From Beroe forskalii (Eukaryota > Ctenophora > Nuda > Beroida > Beroidae), in contig WFMF01000067.1 in assembly GCA_011033025.1 (NCBI GenBank), positions 372,001 to 436,000 of the forward strand: DNA of 64,000 bases. Direction: 5' to 3'. Position numbers and translations under genes: made by a program. How positions within the stretch are numbered: the first letter of the stretch is position 1; each line of letters opens with the position of its first letter. Shown here one piece after another: positions 1 through 12,300 of this stretch. The notes beneath the pieces were generated by a model. That model was not told the origin of the DNA. It saw only the letters and a program-made list of their open reading frames with translations, and searched no databases.

Positions 1-588
1 TTTCAGAGAATATGAAACCCAAACGTAGATTTTAGAGCATTTTCCTTTTTCTGAAGTATAGAAATGTAAGTTATACCGTCCGATTGAGTGTTGAATGGTG
101 CAATCTACCGTGTAGGTCATGTGAGTCTTTATCTATGTTATCAGTGCCTTTTACCACCTTTGTCGCATTCATATTTCGAGCTATCTGCAGCTTTTTGGGG
201 ACTTGATCAAGCTTCAAACCACTGCTTTTATACTAATGTGATTCGATCATATCATGGCTGAAAATTGATTTAATTGTGACTTTTCTCACACATAGCTTGA
301 ATTAGTGCGATGTGGTATGTAGGCTGATACTTTCTCTCCAACAAGAATGATATGATCAGAATGTTGTCGTTGTTAAGCGTCTACTTTATATTTACTGAAA
401 AAGTAGCTTCGTTCTGAATGTCATCATATATTACTGAAATATATTACCTGACAGATCTGCGTGTTTGCTAGACAATGATTTTCTTAAGCGTATATTTTTG
501 AAATATACCTATTTTGTTGGCTCTTGTTGCCTGGCCGTTGTGTATGTTTTGTTTTACATGGTTATATGGGTAAAAGGCGACCATACCA

Positions 589-962
589 GTTGAGAGTTCT
601 CAACCTTAGCATCTATAATATCAGTTCAAACTCTGTAGTGTCAGCAACGTTGAGCATTCTCAACATTATTGTTCATTATTGTAGCTTCATGGAACTAAAT
701 ATATTTATTTGGTGCGTGTTAATTTAACACATCACATAATTTTCTGTGTAATTTCTTTAGTGAAGGAATGTATCTATATATCTATATCTATAGGGCTGGC
801 GGTATTACATATATACTGTTGTGTTTCTTGGTGTAAATAATGATGAGCGTTACTATGTTGCACGTTTTTGTTTGGGTTAATCTTGGTGGAATTTGAAAAG
901 GCCCAATATATTTCAGTTGAGAGTTCTCAACAATTCACTGATTAAAGTTGAGTGTTCTCAAC
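589..962. repeat. Four copies of a 16-bp hairpin word
   Basis: The near-palindrome GTTGAGAGTTCTCAAC (7-bp arms, 2-bp centre) occurs at 589-604 and 916-931. One- or two-base variants occur at 649-664 (centre CA) and 947-962 (centre TG). The copies are paired, 60 bp apart in the first pair and 31 bp in the second. No gene is visible around them. They could be binding sites of a dimeric factor or remnants of a repeat family. Confidence 0.6.
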
Positions 963-2550
963 AAACCCACACACGTATGACGGTTCGGACTTATGAAGGC
1001 CTGTGTAGGGGCATATATGGTGTTTGTGCTGTGGACAATATTCCATATTTTGAGAGATTTTATTCCACCGTAGACTGTATTGAGAGCAAAAACTTGTTGA
1101 ATATTCATTGAATTGTAACTACCGCTCTGTTATAATAATAACTACTGATATCTCATGCATATTATGATGTAAACTATAATATTGAAGTGTTTTCTCCATA
1201 CATAGAGTGGCTCGCACCCCGTGACGTCATGATGACGCAGTCAGCCGTACTTGATGTCGTCAGCTTCCATGTGACGTTCACACCCACGTGCCTGTTCTCT
1301 AGTTGTAGTTACTCGACTCCCTCATGATTAATACCATTCATAAGATTTCTAGTGGCTTTTAATACCATGATCTAGTATATTTTCGGGCATTTTCCAATTT
1401 TCAGGCCATTTCATCTTTGTTTGGCTTTAAGCAACTTCCCGGTTTAAATTTGGCATCTTGAATGATAGGACACCCATGCTTTGATATAGGAATATAATTG
1501 ATTATTTTAGGCAAATAATTATATTTCTAGATCGAGTGATCAAGTGACGATGATCTATTGTTGCTACAATGAAAAGTCTGGGAGGCAAAAGTGGATGGAA
1601 GTTATATCATCTGCGACACTCACACCAACGTAGAACTACCGATTCACCCAACTTTGGCTCTTTGGCCGCCCCCACTGCAAAAGTGTCACGTGCAAAACAA
1701 TTGGTGCCCCCAGGTTTTTCAGGAGAAGAGAGGAGGAGCTACAGGTCACGTATGTCAGTTCTCTAAAATAGGGCAGTTCACACTCTCGTGTCACAGCTAT
1801 AAATGTCCTGTTCCATTCTAGGGAAGTGAATGTATGACGTCAGCTGTCTAGGAAGTAATGATTCGTCATGTCACGACAAATGTGGGCAAGCGTAGCTTCC
1901 TACATTTGTCATGTTATTTCTTAGATATATTGATTTTCATTATACCTCTTGAAATTTGCATTTTAAAATACTCTAGCCAAAATTTTCTGAAAAAGATATA
2001 TTCTCATTGAATATGGACCTTTCTTAGATTCAAAACCCACATGATTCTGACCTTTTCATTCAATACTTTTAAGTGAAATCTATTACAAAATTCCACGTGC
2101 TCAGGGGTATAATGCGTGATCTGTCCAGCCTCTCTTATCCTCCCACGCGTTAGCTGTAACGCGTGACGTTTGACGTGGTTTATTTCACCCAACTACTTTT
2201 AGCTCACGATCAACACGTGTGTGGTGGGCCGTAGCAATGAACTCTGATCAGCGTCCCCGATGATGTAACCTAGACATTTGGATATCTTGATGCATGAATG
2301 GTAAACGATGCCGATTTTGGTTGTACATGGAGTGGGAACTCGAGTTTGCCCATTTGGCACTTTTAAAACTTAATCATAAGAGTGACAGATATAATTTATG
2401 AGAAAGAAATGTTCTAGATAAAAGAGATACATGAGTAACAAATCCTTTAATTTCTGTATCCATTATTAACTTCTATCCTTCCCCTCTTATCTCTATTTAT
2501 ATTTCTTTTCATCCATTCATTACTTTTTCCCTCTCTTGTACTTTTCTCGG
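963..2550. other. Intergenic, no gene seen
   Basis: No exon with convincing homology and no long repeat were recognised. Short open frames here have no splice sites, domain or codon pattern to support them. Confidence 0.4.
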
Positions 2551-2556
2551 TTTGTG

Positions 2557-2785
2557 CAGGACTCTCAAGTGCCTGTGGGAATGTGGTGGGACATTAGTTT
2601 TATACCACGGATTGCTCCCTACTCTGATGTCCCCTGAGGGCACAATTTGGGCTGCAAATCCCCTTAAAACTAATAATTTTGATAATTCCACTTCATTTTA
2701 TTCCTTGGTCAGTGCAGGACTTCCTTGGTGCCTGCGGGAATGTGGTGGGACATTATTTTTTATGAGCAATTTGCTCCCAATTGTG
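2557..2785 (+). repeat. Imperfect direct duplication, about 70-bp units
   Basis: The stretch beginning GTGCAGGACT at about 2556 recurs at about 2714. Both copies continue through GGGAATGTGGTGGGACATTA and end at a shared TTGCTCCC. Copies are diverged, with about 85 bp of different sequence between them. The open frame across both has no recognisable domain. Confidence 0.6.
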
Positions 2786-3212
2786 GTTGCGTGGATAACC
2801 GCAGATCCGTTCACTTGGACAGTATTGCTGGGACTAATTAATTAGCTTCCTTAGCTATGTTCTCAGTGGATAGAATGTGGTGGTCAAAAAAGCACGAAAC
2901 CTCAATTTGGGTGCTGTTCATAGGAAATAGTTAAAACAAGGAATGAAATGAAGTTTTTTATCCTCACAAGCTTCTCAAATTTGCGACTTTATTCACAGAA
3001 ATTGCGTTAGGCTTTGTTACTCATGTAATCTATGATTGTTTTTAAAAGATGGATGTTAAATTGATTGTCATTAAATTGGGTGAGATTTTGATCTCAAATT
3101 AACTTGATTTTCAATGTTGTGATTGATGATTTTAAAGTTTGTTTTGTAATTTCCGATCAAATTTCATTGTTTGTTATGAACCTCTTTGAATTAGTTTCAA
3201 CAAATCAGATTA

Positions 3213-3302
3213 CACAACAGGCGAACGATCCCTGTTTGAATTGAAATACTAGCCAGACTCGATTGATGGACTTGAATTTTTGGATCGTTCGCCTGTTATG
3301 TG
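3213..3302. repeat. Short inverted repeat (hairpin)
   Basis: The left arm at 3213-3231 contains ACAGGCGAACGATCC and the right arm at 3282-3302 contains its complement GGATCGTTCGCCTGT, with about 50 bp between. The arms match over about 19 bp with one mismatch and extend weakly outward. Probably a small foldback or MITE relic. Confidence 0.7.
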
Positions 3303-3371
3303 ATCCTTGAATAAATGTGTGAATTGAACCTAGGCAGCGTCTTGATTTGATCCTTTTCTGGCCATGGAGAT

Positions 3372-4560
3372 TGTTGTAACGCCCAGGTGTTACGCGTCGT
3401 AACGCCCAGGTGTTACGCGTCGTAACGCCCAGGTGTTACGCGTCGTAACGCCCAGGTGTTACGCGTCGTAACGCCCAGGTGTTACGCGTCGTAACGCCCT
3501 GGTGTTACGCGTCGTAACGCCCAGGTGTTACAAGTCGTAACGCCCTGGTGTTACAAGTGGTAACGCCCTGGTGTTACGCGTCGTAACGCCCTGGTGTTAC
3601 GCGTCGTAACGCCCACGTGTTACGCGTCGTAACGCCCTGGTGTTGCGCGTCGTAACGCCCTGGTGTTGCGCGTCGTAACGCCCTGGTGTTGCGCGTCGTA
3701 ACGCCCTGGTGTTGCGCGTCGTAACGCCCTGGTGTTACGCGTCGTAACGCCCTGGTGTTACGCGTCGTAACGCCAAGGTGTTACGCGTCGTAACGCCCAG
3801 GTGTTACGCGTCATAACGCCCTGGTGTTACGCGTCGTAACGCCCTGGTGTTACGCGTCGTAACGCCCAGGTGTTACGCTTCGTAACGCCCAGGTGTTACG
3901 CTTCGTAACGCCCAGGTGTTACGCTTCGTAACGCCCAGGTGTTACGCGTCGTAACGCCCAGGTGTTACGCGTCGTAACGCCCAGGTGTTACTCGTCGTAA
4001 CGTCCAGGTGTTACTCGTCGTAACGTCCAGGTGTTACTCGTCGTAACGTCCAGGTGTTACTCGTCGTAACGCCCAGGTGTTACGCGTCGTAACGCCCAGG
4101 TGTTACGCGTCGTAACGCCGGTGTTGCGTCGTAACGTAGGTGTTACGTCGTAACGCCCAGGTGTTATTGATGTAACTCCCAGTGTTACGCGTCGTAACGC
4201 CCAGGCTCGCGCGTAACGCAAAGGTGTTACGTGGCGTACCGCCCAGGTACGGTGTTACGTGGCGTAACGCCCAGGTACGGTGTTACGTGGCGTAACGCCC
4301 AGGTGTTACGTGGCGTAACGCCCAGGTGTTACGCCGCTTAACGCCCAGGTGTCACACTGCGTTACGCCCAGGTGTTACGCTGCGTTACGCCCAGGTGTTA
4401 CGCTGCGTTACGCCGAGGTGTTACGCGGCGTAACGCCTTGTCAGGCGTTGCCAGACCCCTCGCGCGCGCCATGACTCGCAGAGTCGTTACGCGGCGTAAC
4501 GCCCAGGTTTTACGCGTCGTAACGCCCAGGTGTTACGCATCGTAACGCGAACGCCCAGGT
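3372..4560. repeat. 23-bp CpG-rich minisatellite with hairpin in each unit
   Basis: About 33 regular head-to-tail copies of a 23-bp unit (GTAACGCCCAGGTGTTACG plus CGTC) fill 3377-4140, followed by degenerate copies to about 4560. Variants are patchy (CCTGG for CCAGG, GCTTC or CTCGTC for GCGTC) and occur in neighbouring runs, as expected from local amplification. Each junction contains GTTACG-CGT-CGTAAC, a 6-bp stem with a 3-bp loop. CpG density is far above the surrounding AT-rich DNA. Confidence 0.95.
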
Positions 4561-5036
4561 GCTTTGCGCGCGCGCGCCCGCCGATGGCGAAGGGGTCAGA
4601 CAACGTCTGACAATAGGAACTGACGTCCAAATGTGGTGACGTCTTGATGGATTTCTCCATCCGATAGCGCGCAATTACACGTCGTCAGACCCACGACTCT
4701 GAGGTCGTGGCGCGAATATCTATGGGCAGGGGGGCGCCTGATCCAAGCGCGCAACACTCGGAAGTTTGGGTTAGATGAAGACTTGGTGAAAACGTTGGTG
4801 TGCGCGGTGTTGGAGGGTAGATGGGTTTCATAAGCCCGTTGATTGCAAACAGGTGTGGTGAGTTGATAAACGTGTTGAGCAAACATAAGGTGGTAACATA
4901 ACATCCTACAATAAACGCGCGGCTTGGGCTCGTCATTAATGTAACGCGCATTGCCAATAAGCTTGTACAAAGCCCATACTTTAAGCACTCACGTACTCAG
5001 TCAAAGAATAAACAAACGCGCATTCGGGAAAATTGC
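4561..5036. other. GC-rich intergenic stretch, no supported gene
   Basis: It starts with CG alternation at 4565-4580. Two overlapping minus-strand open frames (130 and 90 codons) exist here, but they overlap out of phase and contain no domain. I regard them as by-products of high GC. Confidence 0.4.
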
Positions 5037-5037
5037 T

Positions 5038-5043
5038 TTTATT
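5038..5043 (-). terminator. Candidate SPAG1 polyadenylation signal
   Basis: TTTATT on the plus strand reads AATAAA on the minus strand, about 266 bp downstream of the SPAG1 stop codon at 5309. Position and orientation fit, but a hexamer alone is weak evidence in AT-rich DNA. Confidence 0.35.
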
Positions 5044-5308
5044 TTCCCTTATTTTGTTTGTTTCAGTGAATCTTGCAAATAGTTATCAATCATTGGAGCT
5101 TATTTTAGCATAATTTGAATTCATCAACAGTGACAATACAAACATCTGTTTTAAACAACAATAAGAAGCCTGTATAAACGTATTTACAAGATAGGAATTA
5201 AACAATTATCACGTGACACATTCATATCGAACTGTGTCCCTCAAAATAGGATCGATACTTGGCAAGATACCGATCTTCCCCGATGTTTTAAATAATAAAT
5301 ATCATGAT

Positions 5309-6342
5309 TTACAACGAAAATCTCTCCTTGAGAGATTTAATGATAGTCTGATCACCCTCCAGTTTGCTCAGAGCTTCAGAAATAGCAGTCTTGTCTTTCT
5401 GACTCATCAGCATCGTCATGACATCAAACCTGAAATTATGTGGAAGTGAGTTGGTAGATTGCAGAACATTTGGTAGATTGCAGAACATTTTTCGGGTATT
5501 CATCTGATCATCTATGGCTTCTTAGTTAGTTGTTGGAATGTTGATTGAAACATGATTTTTGGAGAATAATTCTTCGCTCTTTCGTTTGGAGAATGCTATA
5601 TTTAGCATCACCTTACTTAAAAGTTTACTAGTTTCTACCAAAATCAGGTTTTAGTATTAGGTCAGTGGATTCCAACAAATTGCATTATTGCATGCCATTT
5701 CAATTAATAAATTAGTCAAGACTCACCTTTGGACTTTCGTCACTGCCTGTAATATCTCCACCGCTTTACTATGCTGCTTGTTAGGTATGAAGTACTTATC
5801 AACAGCATCCACTATAGCTATCACCTGATCAGAGTGTAACATGTCAATGTAGCAATAATTAGAGCGTAGTATAATAGGTACATGAGTATACATACACACG
5901 TGAATGTGCGAGGGTTGTAAGATTGTACATGAGAACAGACCCGCAAATGAGTAACAATTGTAATCAGACATGCCACTTATTTGTGAGTCCATTGATACAA
6001 TGAGTAACAATTGTAGCAAGACATGCCACTTTGTGAGTCTATAGATACACAGTGCTCTGAGCACAGCAACATAGGGTGCATGTATGCTACTGTCAGCCGT
6101 TGACACATTTGTCTCTATTTTTAGCAACTTGTAAGCAACACTTTTATATGGTACACTGATCACAAGAAACGTATCACTTGAACAGTTCCCAGTTCCCAGG
6201 TAGGTACTCACCATATCAGCATCAATGGAGCTGGAGAACAACTTGGGGAAGGACTGGGGATCGTAGGATTCCAGAACCTTCCCGAAGTGGATGATGTCCT
6301 TCTTCTTCTTGTACGCCGTGTATTGTTGCAGGAAGGAGTAGG
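5309..6342 (-). CDS. SPAG1: SPAG1 exons 17-19: RPAP3_C-like C-terminal domain
   Basis: Residues about 950-1064. Exon 17: AYSFLQQYTAYKKKKDIIHF, matching human AYEFGQIINALSTRKDKEAC. Exon 18: VIAIVDAVDKYFIPNKQHSK. Exon 19: FDVMTMLMSQKDKTAISEAL ending KERFSL and TAA at 5309-5311. This helical domain in RPAP3/SPAG1 proteins binds R2TP-type chaperone partners (RUVBL1/2-PIH) in known family members. Splice sites are canonical and phases agree. Confidence 0.9.
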
Positions 6343-9300
6343 CTGGAAGAGGAGAATTTTCTTATCGCAAGCGGAAACAATTATATGCTTCCGTATATGA
6401 TAAGAAAGGGAAACATAATAATAAGTTTTTTAAGGTTTCTTTTAAGCTTTTATTCCAAGAAGGTAGATAAACTGATTGACAAATCGTGTCAAATTCAATT
6501 GGTCGAAAATCAGGTACAATAAAAAATATAGAAAACAAAAAGCTATCAATCCTGTTTTACCTGTTTGTGGTTCAGTGTTGACGGATGGGTTGGTCGCAGT
6601 TTTCTTCATCCAAGGCTTTGCTCCTTTGGCAGTGTCAGATGAGCTTTCCTTCTCAGGCTGGCTCTTTGGTGGGGTCTTCACCTGAAATGTACTGTTAGGA
6701 ACCCATAAGAAACATTTAACTTGTGAAGCATTGAATCGGAAAAAGAAAAGCCCATATTTTCTTCTGCAGAATAGTTAAATTCATAATAGAATCCATCCCT
6801 CACCCTAGCTGCAGGAGTAGGTTGGGTATCCCAAGTCTTTTGTTCCTGTAACACCGGCTGGCTAATCTTCTCCTTCCTCATCTCCTCCTCCTCTTCTGAA
6901 TCTGAATCTGAAGCCTCCTCCACTAGAATCTTCCTTCCTTTCTTAGGGGCAGGAGCAGCAGCAGGTTTGGGTGGGGCTAGGAGCAGACTTGCCTTGCATT
7001 CCACGCAGCTCGTTATTCCACAGACGTTTTACCTAAGGGTAAATTAAAATGCTATTTGGCAATTAATTCACTGATTTTCATATAACTGCCGTGAAATGTC
7101 CTGAATTCCTTGATAAAACAACGCCCTCCTCTCCAGTAAAAGTCCACCCTCTCTGCAGTAAAATCCCCCAATATAACCCACCTGTTCGAGGAGTTGAGCA
7201 GCAGGTTTGTTAGCGGGGTCCTTCTCCACCACGAACTTAAGGTCCTTAGCTGCAGCCGGGTACTTCTTGAGCTCCTTGTTAGCAGCCGCCCGACGGTAGA
7301 GGGCCTTGATGTTGTGGGGCTCCGCTTTCAGGACCCTGTCCACACACGCTACACACGCCGAGTAGTTCTCTGGGGGGGGGGGATGAGGGATGTGTGGATA
7401 TATGGGGGGTGAGAGATGTGTGGATATATGGGGGATGGATATAGGGGGGTTCCGCCCTCAGGACCCTGTCCACACACGCTACACACGCCGAATAGTTCTC
7501 TGAGGGGGTGAGGGATGTGTGGATAGGGGGGGTGGATCCAGGGGGTGGTGTGGATATATGGGGGGAGGACCCTGTCCACACACACTCTGTAATTCTCTGG
7601 AGGGGGCCTTGGTGAAATAGTCCAACGGATTTTTGCATCGAAATTAAAATCGAAAATAACAAGCTGATTTCTTCACCTGGATAAGTTCCCATTGGGTCCC
7701 CTGAGGTCACAAAAAAAAGTTTACTAAAATCTGAGTGGGGCAAATATGATTTTTTTCAAATTCCCCTCAGGCGCGTAGGCGCATATGTTCAAAATGGGAT
7801 ATCTCAGCTTCTGAATGAGATACAGACCTCCATGAGCACTTCAAAATGACCGCAATAGTCGAATTATGTCGGGCGGATGAGGTTTCCAGGGTCCCAAAGC
7901 CTTTAATTTCTGAGATATTGCCGGAAAAACAAAACGCGGCTAGCGTATTTGAGCGATGCAGGTGAAAATGTGCATTTCAGTCCTAGAGATTGTTACCTTT
8001 ACTCCCAAGAATAGAAAATAACAAGCTGATTCCACATTTATAAGTAACAATGGCCTCTGAGGCCTTAAAAAAGTTTAACAATCAACCAAGTGAGGTAAAA
8101 TGTGTTTTTACAATTTTCCCTAGACAGCACAACTAGGGTTTCCAACCGATAATATCGCCGATAAAATTATCGGCGATAATTGGACCAAAATCAGTTATCG
8201 GTTATCGGCGATAATTTTGTGCCGATAAACCGATAAAATTTAATATTTTTGAAACCATAATATTAAAATCAAATTAAGTAAAAACCAGTCAATTTCACGA
8301 TTTTTACTTATTAAAATAACAATTTGTAGCATTTTTCACGGCCATGACGTGTCTGAATGATTATCATTATTATCTTATTATGTCAAAACAAAACTCTTTT
8401 TTGCGTTTGACCTTCGACTCACGTTCTACTCCGAGTCTCCGTTAATTGATACTTCAATTTGTATTTAACATGTAAAGCCACAGCATATGGCAGCAGCTCT
8501 TTACAAAAGAGGGGGAGGAAGTGGTCTGCAAGCAGTGTACGAAGTCTTAATCTGGCGCAACTTCGAAGAGCAGTTATTCTAGTTTTTTTATGTGGTATCA
8601 TCTCAAAGCAAAGCACAGTATTGATCGTCCACAGGCCGAGATGGCAGAGTCTAAAACAAAGCGGCCAAAAACTTAGCAAAAGTTAATCTATCATATGCTG
8701 AGAAAAGATGCCAAAAAGAAATGTAAGCTGCCCTTGCAGCTGTTGACAAATTATCTTTCAACCAGATAGCAACGATCAGTTTCATTAAGGATGCTATGAG
8801 GGAAAAGAAGTTCCTAGCGCACAGCTGGTTGACCACCATACGCAGCGAAGTGGCTGAATTAATGTTTGCATATCCATAAATTGAGAAAAATTGAAATAAA
8901 TTGACGTCTTAAACTGAAGTAAATTTATCGCCGATAATTATCGGTATCGCCGATAATTCACAAAAAGTTATCGATTATCGCCGTTAAAAATTTGCTACCG
9001 ATAATGGAAACCCTAAGCACAACCATGCAATGCCAAAGTGTGGAAAACTTGTATTTTAGCTTAGTAAGATCATGCAGAATTCTTTATTGCAGCTCAAATT
9101 TTTTGCTATGACCATGATTTATTCAAATTGAGAAGCCATCACATCTTTAACCTCAGCAGCAGAGGATTTAAGAGGTTTCCAAATACTGACAGTAGCTGAC
9201 AGGAGGAAGGGGGTCAAGGTTATGTCAGCAAAAATTTTGGGATTTTTGTGGCAGTTGGCACACACTGATTGTGAAATAAAATCAAAGGTAGAAGATATGA

Positions 9301-12300
9301 TAGAGATAGATATTTGCTTTTATGAAGTTGTGATGCTCATAATCCCAATCATAATATATAATGGCGTAACAAGCTTCAATTCTGCAACAGAACTGGATCA
9401 TATTCAATATTCATCATCCATAGATCCATGAATGCATGAATGGTTACAGGTGATTATTTCAAGAAAATTGCTCACTATCCATGACCCATTTGGGCTGGGA
9501 AATCATATATATACATATACCCGCAGCCTCTAGGGCTGAATTTCATATCGCACGCGCATGCGCGTGCGATATGAAAATATATCCCTCGAGGGCGCTAGCC
9601 CGAGTGGGATATATCGTATAGCACGCAGGGCCTCGAAGAGCCCGAGTGCTATACGAAATTCAGCCCATGAGGCGAGGAGTATATGGTATATATCCACTCG
9701 CGTGAGCTTTTTGGGAGAATGGCATATCTAAGATGAAAAAGTTGAATGTTCAAGTAAATCCTCGAAGATTTGAACACACAGGAAGGTTTTGCAAACAATA
9801 ATATTGAGTTTTTCTCTAATTAACAAAATTTAATTTTTTCACAAATGCAATACAAACACGATTAAGCACCGTAAGTATTTGATCGAAGGGGTTGGTAAAG
9901 CTTATGTAGAAGTTATGAGCCCGAGGGCCCGAAGGGCCCGAGGGCGAAAATTTTAAAGGCGAATCAGATCAAAGCATGGATCAATCTCAAAGGTTTTGCA
10001 ATCGAAGGATTATTGGCTAAGAGTGTGGTTAGATGCTGTTAATTAAACTTAAAACACTAGCAATCTTTTGAAAACAAACAATAATTGGAAAAACAAACAA
10101 AGGGGAAAATGGTAGCATGTCACTTTGTGAAACGCATCAGTTACAGCAGAACTTGAAAAGAGATACAAAACGATGAAAAAATGGGTTAAAATGAGCGTAT
10201 TTATATTTGGTGAAACTCTGCAGCAATGCTATAATAGACAAATGAGAATGACGTAATTATCATGGTTGAATATGGTAAGTCAATAGAATAAAGTGTCCCT
10301 CAAAATTTTTCTCATGAGAAGTTGCACAATGTATCAGAGTGTCGCGGTAATTAGGCGGCATTTATTTTACATCGTATCCGCTGTGTGTGAGAAAAAGTAA
10401 TGCACCATTGTTACTAATGATAATGACGTATTGCTCTCACTCACCTCTTGCTATTTCCGAAGAATGTGTAACCATGACAACATGGCAATGCAATTAATGA
10501 TCAACACAAATGCAAATTCCTAACTTTATTTCATGATATTGTATTTCATTCTCTCGTTTTTGATTTTGTATCTTTTTGCTTCTCTTTCGCCGTTGTTCCT
10601 GTACAGAATATCTGCTGTAGATCTGCGGTTCAATTAGAATCTGTAATTGAATTAAAAACTGCCGTTCTACTGCAGATCTAGGGAATATTTTTGTCCGATG
10701 TTCCTGTATAACAGCAGATTGAGTGTAAGTGGCTTACATCCATATTGACACGCCCTGCATAGAAGTGAAACCCTTGCAAACTTTCTATCAGCAATTTTAT
10801 TTGGATTTCGATTTGATAAACAGTAGGTAGCAATAGATCAAAATAGGTGCGTAGAATATAGAGACTTCTTTTGTAAACTTTATCAGAAATAAGAGTACGA
10901 GTAGTGTGGTGACAAACATCTTTAATTGTAACAAGTGAAACGCCGTGTTTCTTGTAGTATTTCAATGGATGTATCATTCATTGACATATAGTGGAGAGAG
11001 ATTAGAATGGTACCTAATTGGAATGGAATCAGGGTGCCTAGTGGCAAATGGACTGGGATAACATGGTTAGATCATAGTTGAAAATGGGCATAGAAGATTG
11101 AGCTGGGATCAGAGTGCTAAGTGGATTGGCATCAGAGTGGTAAATGGCCATTGGACTGAGTTCAGAGTGGTAAGCAGACTGCGATCAGAGTGGTAATCAG
11201 GTAAGTAGAATGGAATCAAAGTGGTAACTGCCATACATATTGAGATCAGAGTGGTAAATGGACATTTGACTGGGTTCAGAGTTTTAAGCAGACTGGGATC
11301 AGAGTGAAAAATGGACTGGAGTACTGGGATAAAAGTGGTTAGTGAACAGGAATCGGAGTGGAAAGTGGACTCAGGACTGATATTAGAGTGGCAAATTGAC
11401 TGAGATTAGAGTGGTACGTGTTCTGGAATCAGATTGGAAAGTGGAATCAGGAGTCAGGACTGTGTTCTCAAAGTGAATAATGGACTGGGATAATTTAAGT
11501 GGTTAGTAGACGGGAAATAGAGTGGAAAGTGGACTCAGGACTAAAATCATGAATCAGGTTGGCAAATGGACTGGGATAGAAGTGGTTTATGGACGGGAGT
11601 CGGGAATTAGAGTGGAAATTGGACTCAGTACTAGTACTGAGACCAGGGTGGCAAATGGACGTGCATCAGAGTGATAAATGGACATTGGACTGAGTTCAGA
11701 GTGGTAGAATAGGTGGAATGGGATGAGGGTGGTAAGGGAGTCACTGTAAGTCCTGGTAAGTGGATTGAGATCATAGTTGAAAATAGACATTGAACTAGGG
11801 GGTCAGAGTGATAAGAGGACTGGGATTAGAGTGGTAATTGGAATGGAATCAGCGTAGTAATTGAACGCTGAACTGAGATCAGAGTCCTAAGGAGTGATCC
11901 ATAAATTACGTTCGCCATTTAGGGGAGGGGTTTTCAAATTTGTAACATGTGCGAACATAGGGGAGGGGGTTTTGAGAGGGTGTAACGTTACAAATTGATG
12001 CGAAAATTTGTGATTTTTCGACGATGGATTGACCATGTTATGCATTTTATATCACTATCATTTGCACAGGATGGTGAAAATAAGTCTCAGTCAAGGCATG
12101 GAATTCGAATATGATTTCGGTAAAACTGAACACCACTCTTCAGTGTTTATTCAACTAAGCAACTAATGCTATGGTATATTTTATGGTAACATGATGTTTA
12201 TCATAATATAAATTTTCTAAAATTATTATGAACGTTCAATAAGGGGGGGTGGGTGGTTTTGAATTTGTAACAAGTGCGAACATAGGGGAGGGGTGTCTGA

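Larger units (their letters stand above)
7619..9249 (-). mobile_element. Inverted-repeat copy A (741 bp) split by a hAT element
   Basis: 7619-8133 and 9024-9249 together match the reverse complement of 15417-16160 almost base for base over about 741 bp. Copy A begins AGTCCAACGGATTTT near SPAG1 exon 14 and ends near GGGATTTTTG. It contains no long open frame. With copy B it forms the outermost arms of an 8.5-kb foldback filling SPAG1 intron 13. It could be a dispersed repeat inserted twice in opposite orientation, or long terminal inverted repeats of one large element. No matching target duplication was found at the outer ends. Confidence 0.9.

Noticed and set aside
3372..4560. CRISPR-like array
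   Set aside because: Units are contiguous 23-bp repeats without unique spacers, in a eukaryotic genome.
4596..4988. 130-codon and overlapping 90-codon minus-strand frames
   Set aside because: They overlap out of phase in a GC-rich patch, with no domain, no splice context and no repeat protein pattern.
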